NCBI GenBank assembly: GCA_004352715.1
Contig: SCFE01000051.1
Coordinates: 778,095-842,094 of the forward strand
Source of the DNA: Hofstenia miamia
Taxonomy: Eukaryota > Xenacoelomorpha > Acoela
Direction: 5' to 3'
DNA: 64,000 nt
Position 1 is the first letter of the stretch. Every line of letters begins with the position of its first letter. The notes under the pieces were generated by a model that saw only the letters and a program-made list of their open reading frames with translations, had not been told where the DNA came from and did no database searches. Made by a program: the position numbers and the translations under genes. This document shows positions 49,535-60,645 of the stretch, piece after piece.

Positions 49535-50905
49535 AATTTTTAAAAGAATTTCAGTTTTCGATGCGAAGCGGATACGAATATAAATAAGCATTCATACAAT
49601 AAATAAGGATGGACTTAAATATATTAATATTTTTTTCAAATGCGAATAGAAAATTTTAGGTGCTTCAACCAGAGTTGGAACCGGGCCCGGATACCGTCAG
49701 CCCGGGACCGCATCAATACGAAAAAATCAGGCCCGGAGGACAAAATTTATTATTTTATACAATTTTCTTGAATGTTCTACATGTAAATGTATTCAACATT
49801 CATTATTATTATTATTGAGATGTCATTTCATCTATATATTTACTATTGCAAGTGCTATTTATGTTTATTTAAGTTATTCAGTCAGAGTTTCTAATGTCTT
49901 TGTTTCCTCTCAAGATACAGATCTGGTAACAAATTGACTATTTGCTCGCCTCATCTTGCATAATTTCCCAGAGAGTGTGGACGAAGTCATTTCCTTTGAC
50001 GCATGAATTAAGAAATTCATGCGGCGCTAGTTATTTTAATCTTAACTTTAACTATGGATTATTCCTTCCCACGCCGATTTTTATGTAATCGTATTGCTCA
50101 CATATTATTCTAATAAGCCGCCACATTCAATTAATGAACATATACTTAATTTCACACATGATAAATTTCGGCACGGCTGTTAAATTTTTCAGGCCCAGGC
50201 CGGTTCCAACTCTGGCTTCAACACTGTCTTGAGCTCATAAATGGCGATATACGATATACCGGGGAGGACAGAGTCGGGCTTGGGCCAAGGTTTTGGAAAA
50301 ATGGGACGATTTACACAGTAGTGCATGCAAGTCAATTAAAATGCAGTGAATCCCATCTAACTTAACCAATGTGTTAAAAAATCAATGTTATAATAATAAT
50401 AATAATAATAATAGAATCAAATGCTATTCTAGTAATACAATCTAATACAGTCAATTTTGGTCAAGCAAGCCAAAAAAATTAAGAAATGTTTATTGTCAGC
50501 TTTCATAAAATGGGCCTAAAAATTTCAGTCAATTTCCATATATGTTTGAAATAGATTGCTTTTTTTATTTGTAGTCGTCCACCAACAAGAAGCAAATCCG
50601 TTTGAGTGGAAATTGATAATTGCTCTGCCAAAGCTCCAACAAATTTATTTCTTTTCTTTTGTGCAAGCTTTGTAGAAATTTAACTCCTAAAATATCTATC
50701 AACTATAATCATAATATATCTATAGAGTTTAAGTGGTTGAGTTTCTTATGTTATTAATATTATTATGTCCAAATCTAAAATTCACCATTTTGCAATGTTA
50801 TTAAGATTTAAGAATTGAAGTTGTTTCAAATAACGAGATAAAACTTACTTCAAAATTGAAGCTACTAAGGCGATGAAAACAAGAATAGCACAAGCAATGC
50901 AAATT
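49535..50905 (+). repeat. Dispersed repeat segment, copy 1 (interrupted by a hAT element)
   Basis: Outside the hAT insertion this segment matches the minus strand of 58640-59440 over its whole length. Landmarks shared in order: 'cgaatagaaaatttta', 'gcttcaacactgtc', 'ggaaaaatgggacga', 'caattttg', 'tgtttgaaatagattgc', 'attgctctgccaaa', 'tattatgtccaaat', 'gaaaacaagaatagcacaa'. The last lies where the other copy enters a LINE reverse transcriptase frame. A (TAA)n tract is at 50391-50413. Confidence 0.8.
49670..50214. mobile_element. Non-autonomous hAT element with perfect 8-bp target duplication
   Basis: A 545-bp element with inverted ends CAGAGTTGGAACCGGGCCCG and CAGAGTTGGAACCGGCCTGG. It is flanked on both sides by the identical 8-mer gcttcaac (49662-49669 and 50215-50222). 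A paralogous copy of the surrounding repeat (minus strand, around 59305) has one gcttcaac and no insertion, an empty site. There is no transposase inside. Confidence 0.95.
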
Positions 50906-51397
50906 AAAGAACTCACCCAAAATAGACATTGAAAGTCATAATAAAATATTGTAGTAGAGTGTATTAAAACCCGTGATAGAAAAATTTATTTTTTCAAACT
51001 AAATTTGAGATTTAAATATAAGTTTTGAATTTTACTTTTCATGAAGTTCGATACTAGTTTGGATTGCAAATTTTAAATTATATAAGAGCAAGATTAAATA
51101 AATTAATACCCTTTTAATGCTATGCCAAAGGTATGTCTCTATAAACATTTTTGTATTAGTAAGTATTATAATCACGAACCTTCTGAAAACTAAGTTGATC
51201 TTGACATTGCAAGTTGCTTATAGAGCATCTTACATGAAAATTTTATAATTATATTAGTATCATTAAATTTTAGCCTTAGCGGCGCTTGCAGCAAATGTAT
51301 TCCACTTGCTTCTCTGTGTTTCTTCTGATTTTCCGTTTGCAAGTTTATACAACTAATTGTTTTCGGTTGCTTTGCAATTTTATCTTTATGTAATGGC
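50906..51397. other. Gene-free stretch
   Basis: Nothing recognised. Confidence 0.5.
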
Positions 51398-51741
51398 CAG
51401 TGTTGAAACCCTGCATGATTTTTCGACATGAGCACAGCAGGAAAATACTCAGTTAGACACAAGCACGACACGGCACGGCACGACATTTAGTAAAATTATC
51501 AGCCGCGAGCCTGGCAAGGCTCCTAGATTTAACCTGTATGAATAACATGTTTTTGGAGGCAAGTTAATTCAATAGTTTAACAAATTGTTCAAGAAAAAAT
51601 TTTTCGATGTTTTTAATATGCCAATTAATAGACAATAAAAATAACATTTATTTTATGCTTATTTTAGTGTGGGCACGACCACTGCATGGGCACGAAAATG
51701 TCTGTAAAAATGAGCACAGACACAGCACGGTTCCAACACTG
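51398..51741. mobile_element. Non-autonomous hAT-type element (344 bp)
   Basis: The ends are CAGTGTTGAAACCCTG and, read inward from the right, CAGTGTTGGAACCGTG. Subterminal repeats such as 'cacgacacggcacggcacgac' and 'cagacacagcacgg' are present. The flanking 8-mers agree at only 4 of 8 positions, so it is an old insertion or the boundary is off by a few bases. Confidence 0.65.
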
Positions 51742-52549
51742 GTGATATTTAACATAAATCACATTTTCAAATTTGTAATATTCATCACAATTTCAATAAG
51801 TTGTTGGAAAGTAAAGCACGGAACCACTTATAATGGCATTCAATGTAAAAATATGCGTAATGCATAAGATGAACAACATACACTGTTGCGAAAAATTTTT
51901 GGATCCAAAATAAATCCGAAATTTTCTCAAAATGTATGTCTCTAAAATTCATTAACACAAAAAACAAAATTTCTTAAGCGTTTTTCACTTCAACTCAAGT
52001 AAATGCTCACCGAGCATGCATTACGACCAAGTAGATTTCTCTATTGTAAGCATCGAATCGAAATATACCTACTGCTGAGCATTGGAAAAATTTGAGTTCC
52101 AAATCTAATCACTGCACATGGTCTCAATTTTGATAGGTCCTAGATCAAACATTTGCTAACCTCAAGGGTGTTAGCCGTTGTAAGGAACAAATTGTTTCGC
52201 AAACCGAGCTTGCTAAACAACTAGTTTCTCAAAAAGTTGCATAACTGATATACCGAAATGCGTTCTGTATTTGTTCCAGACATAGCGTTAATTTCTGACA
52301 TTGGAAGTAAATTAATTCCCTAACCTCAGATTTTTAGCTGTTGCAGAAGAAATTTCGGTTCTAAATTGAATTGAATGTATCGTTGCGCATAAATGTTTCC
52401 CAACTTGTGAATAACTTTATGATACACAATCATCACTATTTGGTAAAGAAAATATTTGGTTGATAATATACTAAGGATTTCACATAGTTATTGCTTAGAA
52501 AGTAATGTTTCTCTTTTAGAATTTAATAAATTCAGAAGAAATGATAGGA
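51742..52549. other. Spacer downstream of the ligase gene
   Basis: No coding region supported. Confidence 0.5.
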
Positions 52550-52555
52550 TTTATT
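52550..52555 (-). terminator. Candidate polyadenylation signal of the ligase gene
   Basis: AATAAA on the minus strand, about 150 nt after the stop codon. Confidence 0.4.
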
Positions 52556-52704
52556 TAAGAAATGCTATGCAGAGATGAAATAAAATTTGAAATTTCTGAC
52601 GAATAGTATTATTCAATTATTGCCACAAAAAAGATTTAAATTTCGAAATAAGTTACAGCATTGACTTGAAAAGATGCCAGAAATTATACTTTGATTGCAT
52701 ACAC

Positions 52705-54276
52705 TCACATTCTTCTGTTGTTAACTATTTCTTTTAGAATCTTCTTGTCAACTTTGTTTCCACTATTGAAAGGTATTTTATCTAAAAAGTAAACTTTATG
52801 CAATCTTTTGTATTCCGATACACGCTCATTAACAAATCCCATAATTTCTTCTGCAGATATATCAAACGCTTTTTCAACAACTGCAACTGGAATCTCACCA
52901 TGCTCTGCATGATTTTCTCCAACAACTCCTGAAATTTTCACCGCAGGATTTTGCGATAGTACACGTTCAAGTTCTGCACTGTGTACAGAAAATGACCTGA
53001 ACTTAATGACTTCTTTTATTCTTCCAGATATAAAAAGATTTCCTATTGCATCAAAATGAGCAACATCGCCTGTTCTGTACCAGCCATCTTCAGTCAACAC
53101 AGATTTTGTCTTAGCCTCATCGCCTAGGTAACCCAACATAGTAAATGGAGATTTAATCAAAAGTTCGCCGTCTTCCTCAATTGCGCATTCCTTGTTAGTA
53201 ACCACATTCATTATTTTACATCTTACTGGATGCACTGGCGGCTCTAAGTATTCCTTTATATCATTTATAGTAGATTTTGTGAGATGTGTCGTTGGACACT
53301 CACTCGATCCATATAGTTCAAAGAAGGCCACTTCTTCTGGTATATTAGTCTTGTGTTGGATTAATTTTACGGCCTCCAAATTTATCTTAGATCCCCCACA
53401 AATTATTGTGCGTGTATTTGACATGTCATAATTTGACAATTTTGCGTATTTTGACATAGACACTAAAATCGCGGGTGAACAATAAATGTAATTACATCTG
53501 TATTTAACGTAAGCATCTAAGTATAGCTTCGAATCAAAACCTTCCATTGGAAAAATATTATAACCATTCACCATTCCTGAAAAAAACGTCACCATTCCGC
53601 CTGAATTTGAAAATGGATTGCAGAAAATAAATGTTCTTTGTTCATCAGACGATTTGACTAGGTAATGTTTAGAGAGTAACATTAGTGATTGCAAAACAAT
53701 ATTGTGGTTTATCATTATAGCTTTAGGTAAACCTGTGCTTCCCGATGTCATAAACATGAATGAAACCTCTTGCAATTGACTTTTGTCATAGTCTATGATC
53801 TCACCATTATTATCAAATTCGAGTTTTTGTATATCAACGGCAAAAGAGTCCTTTTCAAGAACATCATAAACAAATACCAGCCTTAATGTTTTTGAAGTTA
53901 ACATTGGTCCAAATTTCTCCCATAGTTTTTTGCTTATGAGAAGGGCTTTTGAGTAGGTGTTATTGATGTTGTTTTGAAGTTCGAGAAGAGGTGTAGTCGA
54001 GCTACTTCCAACTGGGATCCAGTCATTGTAAGCCACTCCACAGTAGCAAGCGCATAGAGCAAGACCATTGGGACCGATGAAATGCACAATGTCTTTGCGA
54101 TTTAGAACTTCGTTTCTCATTTGCAAGGAAATGCTTTTTGAGAGTTTTTGAAATTTATCGAATGTTAGAATTTTGTCAAGATATAAATCCCCAATGAAAC
54201 TTCTTGGGTGTAACTCCAAAAAATAATCCAACAATTGAGAGTACGTACATGAATTTGCTTCAAATTTTGGGGACAT
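52705..54276 (-). CDS. Single-exon AMP-forming acyl/aryl ligase (ANL superfamily)
   Basis: A 523-residue adenylate-forming enzyme of the acyl-CoA synthetase/4-coumarate-CoA ligase/luciferase superfamily. These activate a carboxylic acid with ATP to an acyl-AMP and usually transfer it to CoA. I start it at the ATG at 54276; the frame extends 21 codons further but only to a GTG. Motifs: nucleotide loop TSGSTGLPK (177-185), YGSSECP (322-328, usually YG.TE), WYRTGD (399-404, its Asp binds the ribose), hinge GRIKEVIK (418-425) and catalytic Lys508 in 'SGNKVDKK'. After the hinge, the usual G..V.P.E.E is here 'RSFSVHSAELE', with Gly and Pro replaced by Ser. There is no C-terminal peroxisomal SKL-type signal and no signal peptide, so it is probably cytosolic. 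Substrate unknown. Lack of introns suggests an old retrocopy or an intronless lineage. A broken paralogue lies 6 kb away. Confidence 0.9.
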   Translation of the reverse strand: MSPKFEANSCTYSQLLDYFLELHPRSFIGDLYLDKILTFDKFQKLSKSISLQMRNEVLNRKDIVHFIGPNGLALCACYCGVAYNDWIPVGSSSTTPLLELQNNINNTYSKALLISKKLWEKFGPMLTSKTLRLVFVYDVLEKDSFAVDIQKLEFDNNGEIIDYDKSQLQEVSFMFMTSGSTGLPKAIMINHNIVLQSLMLLSKHYLVKSSDEQRTFIFCNPFSNSGGMVTFFSGMVNGYNIFPMEGFDSKLYLDAYVKYRCNYIYCSPAILVSMSKYAKLSNYDMSNTRTIICGGSKINLEAVKLIQHKTNIPEEVAFFELYGSSECPTTHLTKSTINDIKEYLEPPVHPVRCKIMNVVTNKECAIEEDGELLIKSPFTMLGYLGDEAKTKSVLTEDGWYRTGDVAHFDAIGNLFISGRIKEVIKFRSFSVHSAELERVLSQNPAVKISGVVGENHAEHGEIPVAVVEKAFDISAEEIMGFVNERVSEYKRLHKVYFLDKIPFNSGNKVDKKILKEIVNNRRM

Positions 54277-54669
54277 ACTAGCTTTGAAATCTAAACAGTG
54301 TTGCGAGGAGCCACACTTTGCGGAATGCAATATTTGCACACTGATTTATGTTGTAAATCAAACGTAAACAAACTTCTGCAATCTGAAATATTTAAAGAAT
54401 TACAGTATGTGCACATTTACTACTTAAGGTGAGGTAAAATTACTAATGAAAAAAAATGCAAAAAATCACTATTCTTGAATATGGCGAGCACTAATAACCG
54501 ATAACTGCTTAGCATTGTAAACATCGAATCTCAATAACAAATAATCCCAATTCAATAAACCATATATATTTTAAAAGCTTACAACCTCATCTACTGCATG
54601 ACACTATTCACATTTTCAAAAATTAGTTTTTAAAAAATTAGGAGTTCAAATTGAAAATTTGAATTATTA
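54277..54669. other. Region upstream of the ligase
   Basis: Presumed promoter of the ligase gene. No clear TATA box or other motif. Confidence 0.4.
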
Positions 54670-54877
54670 CCGCCCCTAAGGAGGTTATGTTTTTGGTTTT
54701 GGTAGCGTTGGTTTGTTTGTCTGTTAGCAACTTTACGGAAAAAGTAATAAATGGATTGACCTCAAATTTTTACCAAAGGTGCGTCTCCGGCCAAGGAGGA
54801 ATCCATTAAATTTTAGTGCTGATCCGAAGGAAACAAATTGCGTGGCGGAGGTCTGTGCTCTCCGACTGCTTTTCTAG
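54670..54877 (+). mobile_element. Dispersed repeat with CTAGT end (Helitron-like family)
   Basis: Starts 'cctaaggaggttatgttttt', contains 'ggtttgtttgtctgttag' and ends 'ggcggaggtctgtgctctcc' and then 'gactgcttttctagtt'. I recall a very similar repeat recurring in many invertebrate genomes, ending 'GCTTTTCTAGTT'. The terminal CTAGT fits a Helitron 3' end, but no strong hairpin is obvious. Family assignment is from memory. Confidence 0.5.
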
Positions 54878-56657
54878 TTTTAACTTTTTAGCAGGTATAT
54901 TTCACTGAAATTTGTGATTTTTTCATTAATAGTACAAAATATCAGAAAAATGAAGAGTGTCAGGCATTAGATAATGCTATAGAGAAAGTAAGAATGCTAA
55001 GTTTCAACATTCTACAATAAAAACTTCCATTTACAATCTCACAAACACCAACACCAGAAAATTCATTTTAAAAGTTTCAGTCTATTTACATCGTTCCTAG
55101 TACAAGCTGATATATAGGGTCTTAAGAAACATACACTAAATTTTTAATCCTCGTTTATAACGAATAAAATATGAAATTTTGAAATTGAAACACGTTGCTA
55201 AGGCGTTGCTAAGTGGTAAATTTATTAACAGCAAAACTTTTAATGCATTTTGCGCGATTGAAACATATTTACACAAAACTAGTTATATTTTCTAAAAGAA
55301 AAGTATTTAAACTATCTAAAACACGAAAAAAAGTTTTGAAAAATGAGTAAAGAAAGCGATATAACCCTAGCATATATATGTCATTTAATAAAAAACCTCT
55401 AGTAGGTATACCTACCAAAAAGTTTTCGATTCTCATTTTAGCTCATCTGCACAGTTAGATTGCTACTTTATGATAACACATGTTCTGAAATCTCGAAAAC
55501 ATTGCCCCTGTTTGGTTTGTTATAAGACTTAACCGATTTTAATTTTTCAAATCTCATTAAGATTGTAATGGTTTTTTAATAAAACAACTTTCCTAACACG
55601 TCCTAAGATTCTGCGGGCGACAAACGGTTATCAAAGAATATGATTCCAAATGCATTATCGTTTTTCTGTTGTCAGAAACATTATCACAGGACATTATGAT
55701 TTCACTCTGTTGAAAAATTTTTTACCCTGAGTTTTTTTTAAAAAGTTTGCATTAATTTGCTACGAAATTTTATAAGCTTAGTTACGATTAATTTTGGGTT
55801 GAGATGGCTCATTGAATGATTTTTGATGGAAAAGAGAATATATATATATATATATATATTGGGCGCTCTGTCTACATACAAACATTTGTATTGGCGCTCT
55901 TTCTCTTTTGCAATTTTCATGTGAAACATGTTTTGTTTTATAAAAGTCTAATTTTTCCATTCAAAATTTATCAAAGACAGACCAACTTCTATCAAATGGA
56001 TGGTGGTTTCATATTTTCTATATGGGACTTGACATGGTACTCGACTGATTAGGACCTGCTATAAGATCTTTTTCATGCTACAATTTTTGTATTGTAATTA
56101 AGGTGCACAATCGTGTCTTCAATATTGAAAGGACCAGTTTAAAAATCTTCAAAGTTGACATTTTTTGGATGAGTAGTCAATGTTTCGGAGGCCATAGCTC
56201 CGTCAGTTTTATAAAATTGAAAAGCAACCAAAAACATTTATTTGTATAAATTTACAAATGGAAAAGCAGAAGAAACACAAACACCGAGAAAATTTAATGC
56301 CACTAATATAATTATAATACTCTCATGTATGATACACGGTTAGCATTTTGCAATGCCAAGATCAACATAATTTTCAGACAGTTAGTAATTATTATAATCA
56401 CTTACACAACAATTTTTATAGAGCCATACTTTGGAATAGCAATAATAGGGTATTAATTTATTGAATCTTGCTCCTATGTAATTTAAAATTTGTAATTCAC
56501 CCTAGTATCCAATTTCAATGAAAAGTAAAATTCAATATTTATGTTTAAATTTTAAATTTAGTTTTTAAAAATTGAATTTTTCTATCATGATTATAATACA
56601 TTACTACAATTTCAGTAATGTCGTCCAATATAAACTTAGGGTTTCTTTTTTAATTTG

Positions 56658-56658
<1 letters not shown>
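54878..56658. other. Gene-free AT-rich stretch
   Basis: No gene supported. A short (TA)n tract lies at about 55838-55859. Confidence 0.5.

Positions 56659-56711
<53 letters not shown>
56659..56711. repeat. (TAA)n microsatellite
   Basis: About 17 TAA units. It directly precedes the LINE fragment that follows. Confidence 0.97.
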
Positions 56712-57282
56712 GGTGATAGAAGCACGGAGGCCAGACATAGTAGTGATAGNCAGATTAAACAGTATAAATTGCATTTTGTTCAGAGTAGCCACTAATGCAT
56801 TGATGTGATGCGCAAATCCCAAATCTACTTCAAAAATTACCCCCAAGATTGTTTTTGCGTTACACATCTTCTGACCTGAGGTAATCGGCGAAATATACTG
56901 ACGGTTTTGACCAAATTTACGGTTGTGCCCGCTAAAAACTACAATTTCACGACATTCTGCTCATTCAAGGGAATTTCTTCATTGGTTGACCAGCGTTTTA
57001 GATTTTCAACTTCCAGCTGAGGTGCATTGTTTGGTCCGCCGTCAATAAAGATTGGACATACTACTATTGTATCATTTGCGTAATTTATCAGGATNTCCCG
57101 GTAGTGGTAGGCGCACTAGGAGCAGTAAGTAAGAAGCATAAGAGATACTTGGAGGAGTTGGGAGTACCAAAGTGGGGAGGAGCGGTAGCACAGAAGGCAG
57201 CATTGTTATAAACAGCTAGAGTTCTGAGGAAAGCTCTCAGACTCCTTGGGAACTGGTGAGTTCCCCGAGCTGAGAGGGATAA
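56712..57282 (+). mobile_element. Plus-strand LINE 3' fragment, interrupted by an assembly insert
   Basis: At 56712-56749 the plus strand encodes 'VIEARRPDIVVI'. At 57096-57282 it encodes 'VVVGALGAVSKKHKRYLEEL' and then 'KAALL*TARVLRKAL', followed by a stop and a (TAA)n tail. I recognise this pair as the C-terminal region of a class of non-LTR retrotransposon proteins in invertebrates; the RPDIVV part resembles a PD-(D/E)XK-type nuclease core. An in-frame stop shows decay. Between the two pieces, bounded by single Ns at 56750 and 57095, sits 56751-57094. That is a minus-strand fragment nearly identical to 57744-58085 and almost certainly does not belong here. Confidence 0.6.
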
Positions 57283-57320
57283 TAATAATAATAATAATAA
57301 GTAATAATAATAATAATAAT
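57280..57320. repeat. (TAA)n tract shared by two LINE tails
   Basis: TAA repeats with one interruption ('gtaataa'). On the plus side they follow the 3' end of one LINE. On the minus side they are the (ATT)n tail of another. Confidence 0.95.
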
Positions 57321-58675
57321 GCTTTATTGCTTAGAACAGATGAAAAAAATTCACAAATTACAGTCATGGGTAATGACTAAACACCATCCTGAAAGGAAAA
57401 AAGGATCTGTAAAAATTTAACGCGATTTCTGGATGAATACATCCGTATCTGATGTCATACTCATGCTTTTTATTCAGTGATGTGACAACGAGATCATACA
57501 ATGGGTGAGACTCATCATTGTAACTATGATCATACCATTTCTTATCCTCCTCTTTTAAAATATCGATCATGTTATATTTATACTTAGTCCATCTGTATAT
57601 ATAGCATTTATCAAGAAATAGCTGCAGGCGTCTTAGATTCGTAAAGTCTGATCCATACACTACCAATCCATAACATATTTTGCTTAAAAATAACGATACA
57701 AATACTTTATCCAGTGTATCCAGAGGGTAACCAGCACGACGCAGATTAAACAGTATAAATTGCATTTTGTTCAGAGTAGCCACTAATGCATTGATGTGAT
57801 GCGCAAATCCCAAATCTACTTCAAAAATTACCCCCAAGATTGTTTTTGCGTTACACATCTTCTGACCTGAGGTAATCGGCGAAATATACTGACGGTTTTG
57901 ACCAAATTTACGGGTGTGTCTGCTAAAAACTACAATTTCATGACATTCTGCTCATTCAAGGGAATTTCTTCATTGGTTGACCAGCGTTTTAGATTTTCAA
58001 CTTCCAGCTGAGGTGCATTGTTTGGTCCGCCGTCAATAAAGATTGGACATACTACTATTGTATCATTTGCGTAATTTATCAGGATATTACTGTCGCTTGC
58101 GGCTTTTAGATTCCACAAATTAGAACCATTGACGGTCCTCTGTTTATTGTTATCCAACTAGACACTTTATTGTTATATCTAATCCGCTGTGACGATGATA
58201 CAGGAAACTTATAAGCCATTTCTTAATATTATGAGGCAAAGGGCAATTGTCAATATCTTGTCGTAATATTGAATTTTTTTAACCTGTTAAACGCTTTTGA
58301 AAAGTCAAAAACTAATAAAGAAACGTAAGCAACTTCCGGGTTCATGAGATAATTAACAGTGTGAAACTGAAGAGTTAGCAAAACATCAATTGTCGATCTG
58401 TTGGGTCGATAAGCAAACTGGTAGAGGTTAAGCCACGTGTTCAGAACTGGGGAAATATAAACAGCAGACACAATATGCTCATAACGACCACTCAAAATAT
58501 CAGTTATGGCTATGTCTCTCAAGTCACGCTTTTATAAAATCTGTTTATTTTTTGGAATTAAGACAATATCCTGCATTTTATGCACATCAGGAAATATTCC
58601 TTGATGAAGACCTATTTGTGCTATTCTTGTTTTCAGCGGCTTAGCTGCAAGTTTAAAGTAAGTTTTATCTTCTCA
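57321..58675 (-). mobile_element. 5'-truncated non-LTR retrotransposon (CR1/L2-like), decayed
   Basis: Reading the minus strand from 58675: 'PDVHKMQDIVLIPK' (start of reverse transcriptase), 'QFAYRPNRSTIDVLL' and 'LLVFDFSKAFN' (58250-58522, first catalytic Asp). The catalytic box appears as 'INYANDTIVV' (58090), where YADD has become YAND. Then the thumb and C-terminal region, 'LGVIFEVDLGFAHHI' to 'CYGLVVYGSD' (57364-57858). The element ends with AATAAA and an (ATT)n tail. Frameshifts split the frame and the lost Asp makes it inactive. The pattern of conserved blocks suits the CR1/L2/Rex-like group, but I cannot choose among these. Confidence 0.8.
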
Positions 58676-59440
58676 ATTCATAGTAACATTGCAAAACTGT
58701 GATTTTTGAATTTGGACATAATACAATTAATAGAGCAGTAATACCATAAGAAACCCCAACTATTTAAACTATATATATATAAGGATTATAATTAATGGCA
58801 ATTTTAGGGATTGTATTACTACAAAGCATACAAATAAGCAAAGAAATGACTTTTTTGGATTTTTGGCAGAGCAATCATCACTTTCCATTCATATTTAAAG
58901 TCACGCCAATCAGAAACAGATTTGCTTCTTGTGGGTGGCAATTACAGATAAAATTCGCAATCTATTTCAAACATAGTTGGACATTGGAAAGAAATTGAGG
59001 TCGACACCCAGCCGAAATCCGGTTGGGCCCATTTAAGTCCTAGACAAAAACAATTTCTGAGTTTTTTTATCAAAATTGACTGTATTTGATTGTAGTACTA
59101 GAAGAGCATTGCATACTATTGTAATATTTCGAAATTTAACATTGATTTTTCAAAACATTGCGTTTATGATATGTAGGATTCACTTCATTTCAGTGGATTT
59201 TCATGCGCCATTGAGTTAGTCGTCCCATTTTTCCAATACATTGGTCCAAGCTCTAATCTGCCCCCTTGGTATATCCTATGTGTCCATTTCTGAACTCACG
59301 ACAGTGTTGAAGCCCTTAAAATTTTCTATTCGAATTTTAAAAAAACAAAATATATTTTAAATCCATGTTTGTTTATTGTTAGAATACTTTTTGAAATTCT
59401 TATCCGTTTCGGATCGAATACTATAATTTTTTTAAAAATA
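58640..59440 (-). repeat. Dispersed repeat segment, copy 2 (hAT-free)
   Basis: The reverse complement matches 49535-50905 with the hAT element removed. The empty target reads 'aagggcttcaacactgtc'. On the LINE side it runs continuously into the reverse transcriptase remnant, so it may be the upstream part of the same LINE family, or a segmental duplicate. Confidence 0.78.
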
Positions 59441-59559
59441 CAATATAGCAATAGTTGTGCAGGTGTAAACTTTTTATTACAATTATCGAGAAAACTAACT
59501 ATTGTTGTAATAAATGTTTCAATAGTCAAAACCATGTATCCTCACAAAACCACTGCTGC

Positions 59560-60057
59560 TCGTGTTTAATAAATTACAAATTGCTAGCGCCACTCAACAC
59601 CACCAAATAGAAACAAACAAAGCAACGAATCTTGGTGTTGTGCATCGCAGAATTATAACGCGACTCGGGAAGGGCACCTTAAGCCATTATCCAAGCCCAG
59701 CCTGGCCCGTTGCAGTTGGTAAAATTCATGCCCAAGCCCGGCCCGGGTCCGTCAAACCAAAATAATAAGGTTTTTTGTAAATAAATGGAATTGATTAGCG
59801 CTTGCTAACGACTCGAGTCGTCCATGCTATTACTAAGGCAATTTTTGAACTAATTTTGGATGTATAATAAGTCAATTCAATATAGTTGTTGATATAATAT
59901 TGTAATGTAAGAGAAAGAATGCATATTTATTAATAAAATTTAGATTTATAGACCCATTTAGCAGAAATTGCATACCAATGCCCTGTCGGCCCGAGCCGGT
60001 TTTATTCTTAGCTTTTCAGCCCGGGCCCTTTCAAAGTCTGACACGGTTACAACTCTG
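59560..60057. mobile_element. Decayed hAT-type element, right end clear
   Basis: Read inward from 60057 the right end is CAGAGTTGTAACCGTGTCAG, a hAT-like terminus. Subterminal G/C-rich repeats ('gcccgggccctttc', 'aagcccggcccgggtccg', 'agcccagcctggcccgttg') occur at both sides. The left end and target duplication could not be fixed; the start given is approximate. Confidence 0.5.
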
Positions 60058-60645
60058 GTACATTGGCAAGAAATTTGAAATTGCTCTAGTGACGTCCTAG
60101 AGCCCAGGTACATGTATTAATGAAAAGCCAGTTTATATATAAAGTTTATGTAGTCGTGGAGAAAGAGGGTATTGGAGATGCAGAAAATAGTGAAGTTGTG
60201 GAACATGCACAATCGGTCTTATAAAAAAAATTTTAGAATCACGTTAACTTTAATTACACCCTCCTCGCATATTTCAAGAACTCGATATAAAAAATAGAGA
60301 AGCCTTTTGTATGTATTTATGCATTGCAATATTGTCTTTAAAGAGTCAATTAATTTTTCATTAATGGTCATATTTGCTTTCCATTTTGGCCGTTTCCATT
60401 AATGGATGGCGAAAAAAAAATCCATTAATTCGAAAATAATTTTTTAGCAGTCCTGATTTTATCTTTTGTCGTGTCACTGTTCACAAAATAAAATCATAGA
60501 CTAAAAACCTAAGAAGTTTTTTGTTCAGGTTAGGAAACTAAGAAGACCGTATTCAATTTACAAATCACAAAATGTTACATAACAGTATATACCACGGTGT
60601 GTTAATAAACAATTTCTCTTTACTATCTCTCTTAATGCGACATTT
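60058..60645. other. Gene-free stretch
   Basis: No coding signal seen. Confidence 0.45.

Noticed and set aside
54277-54339. Longer N terminus for the ligase starting at 54339
   Set aside because: The upstream codon is GTG, not ATG. The first ATG in frame is at 54276 and gives a normal length for the family.
58795-58998. Plus-strand 67-codon frame
   Set aside because: It lies antisense within a dispersed repeat that recurs at 50.5 kb without an equivalent frame.
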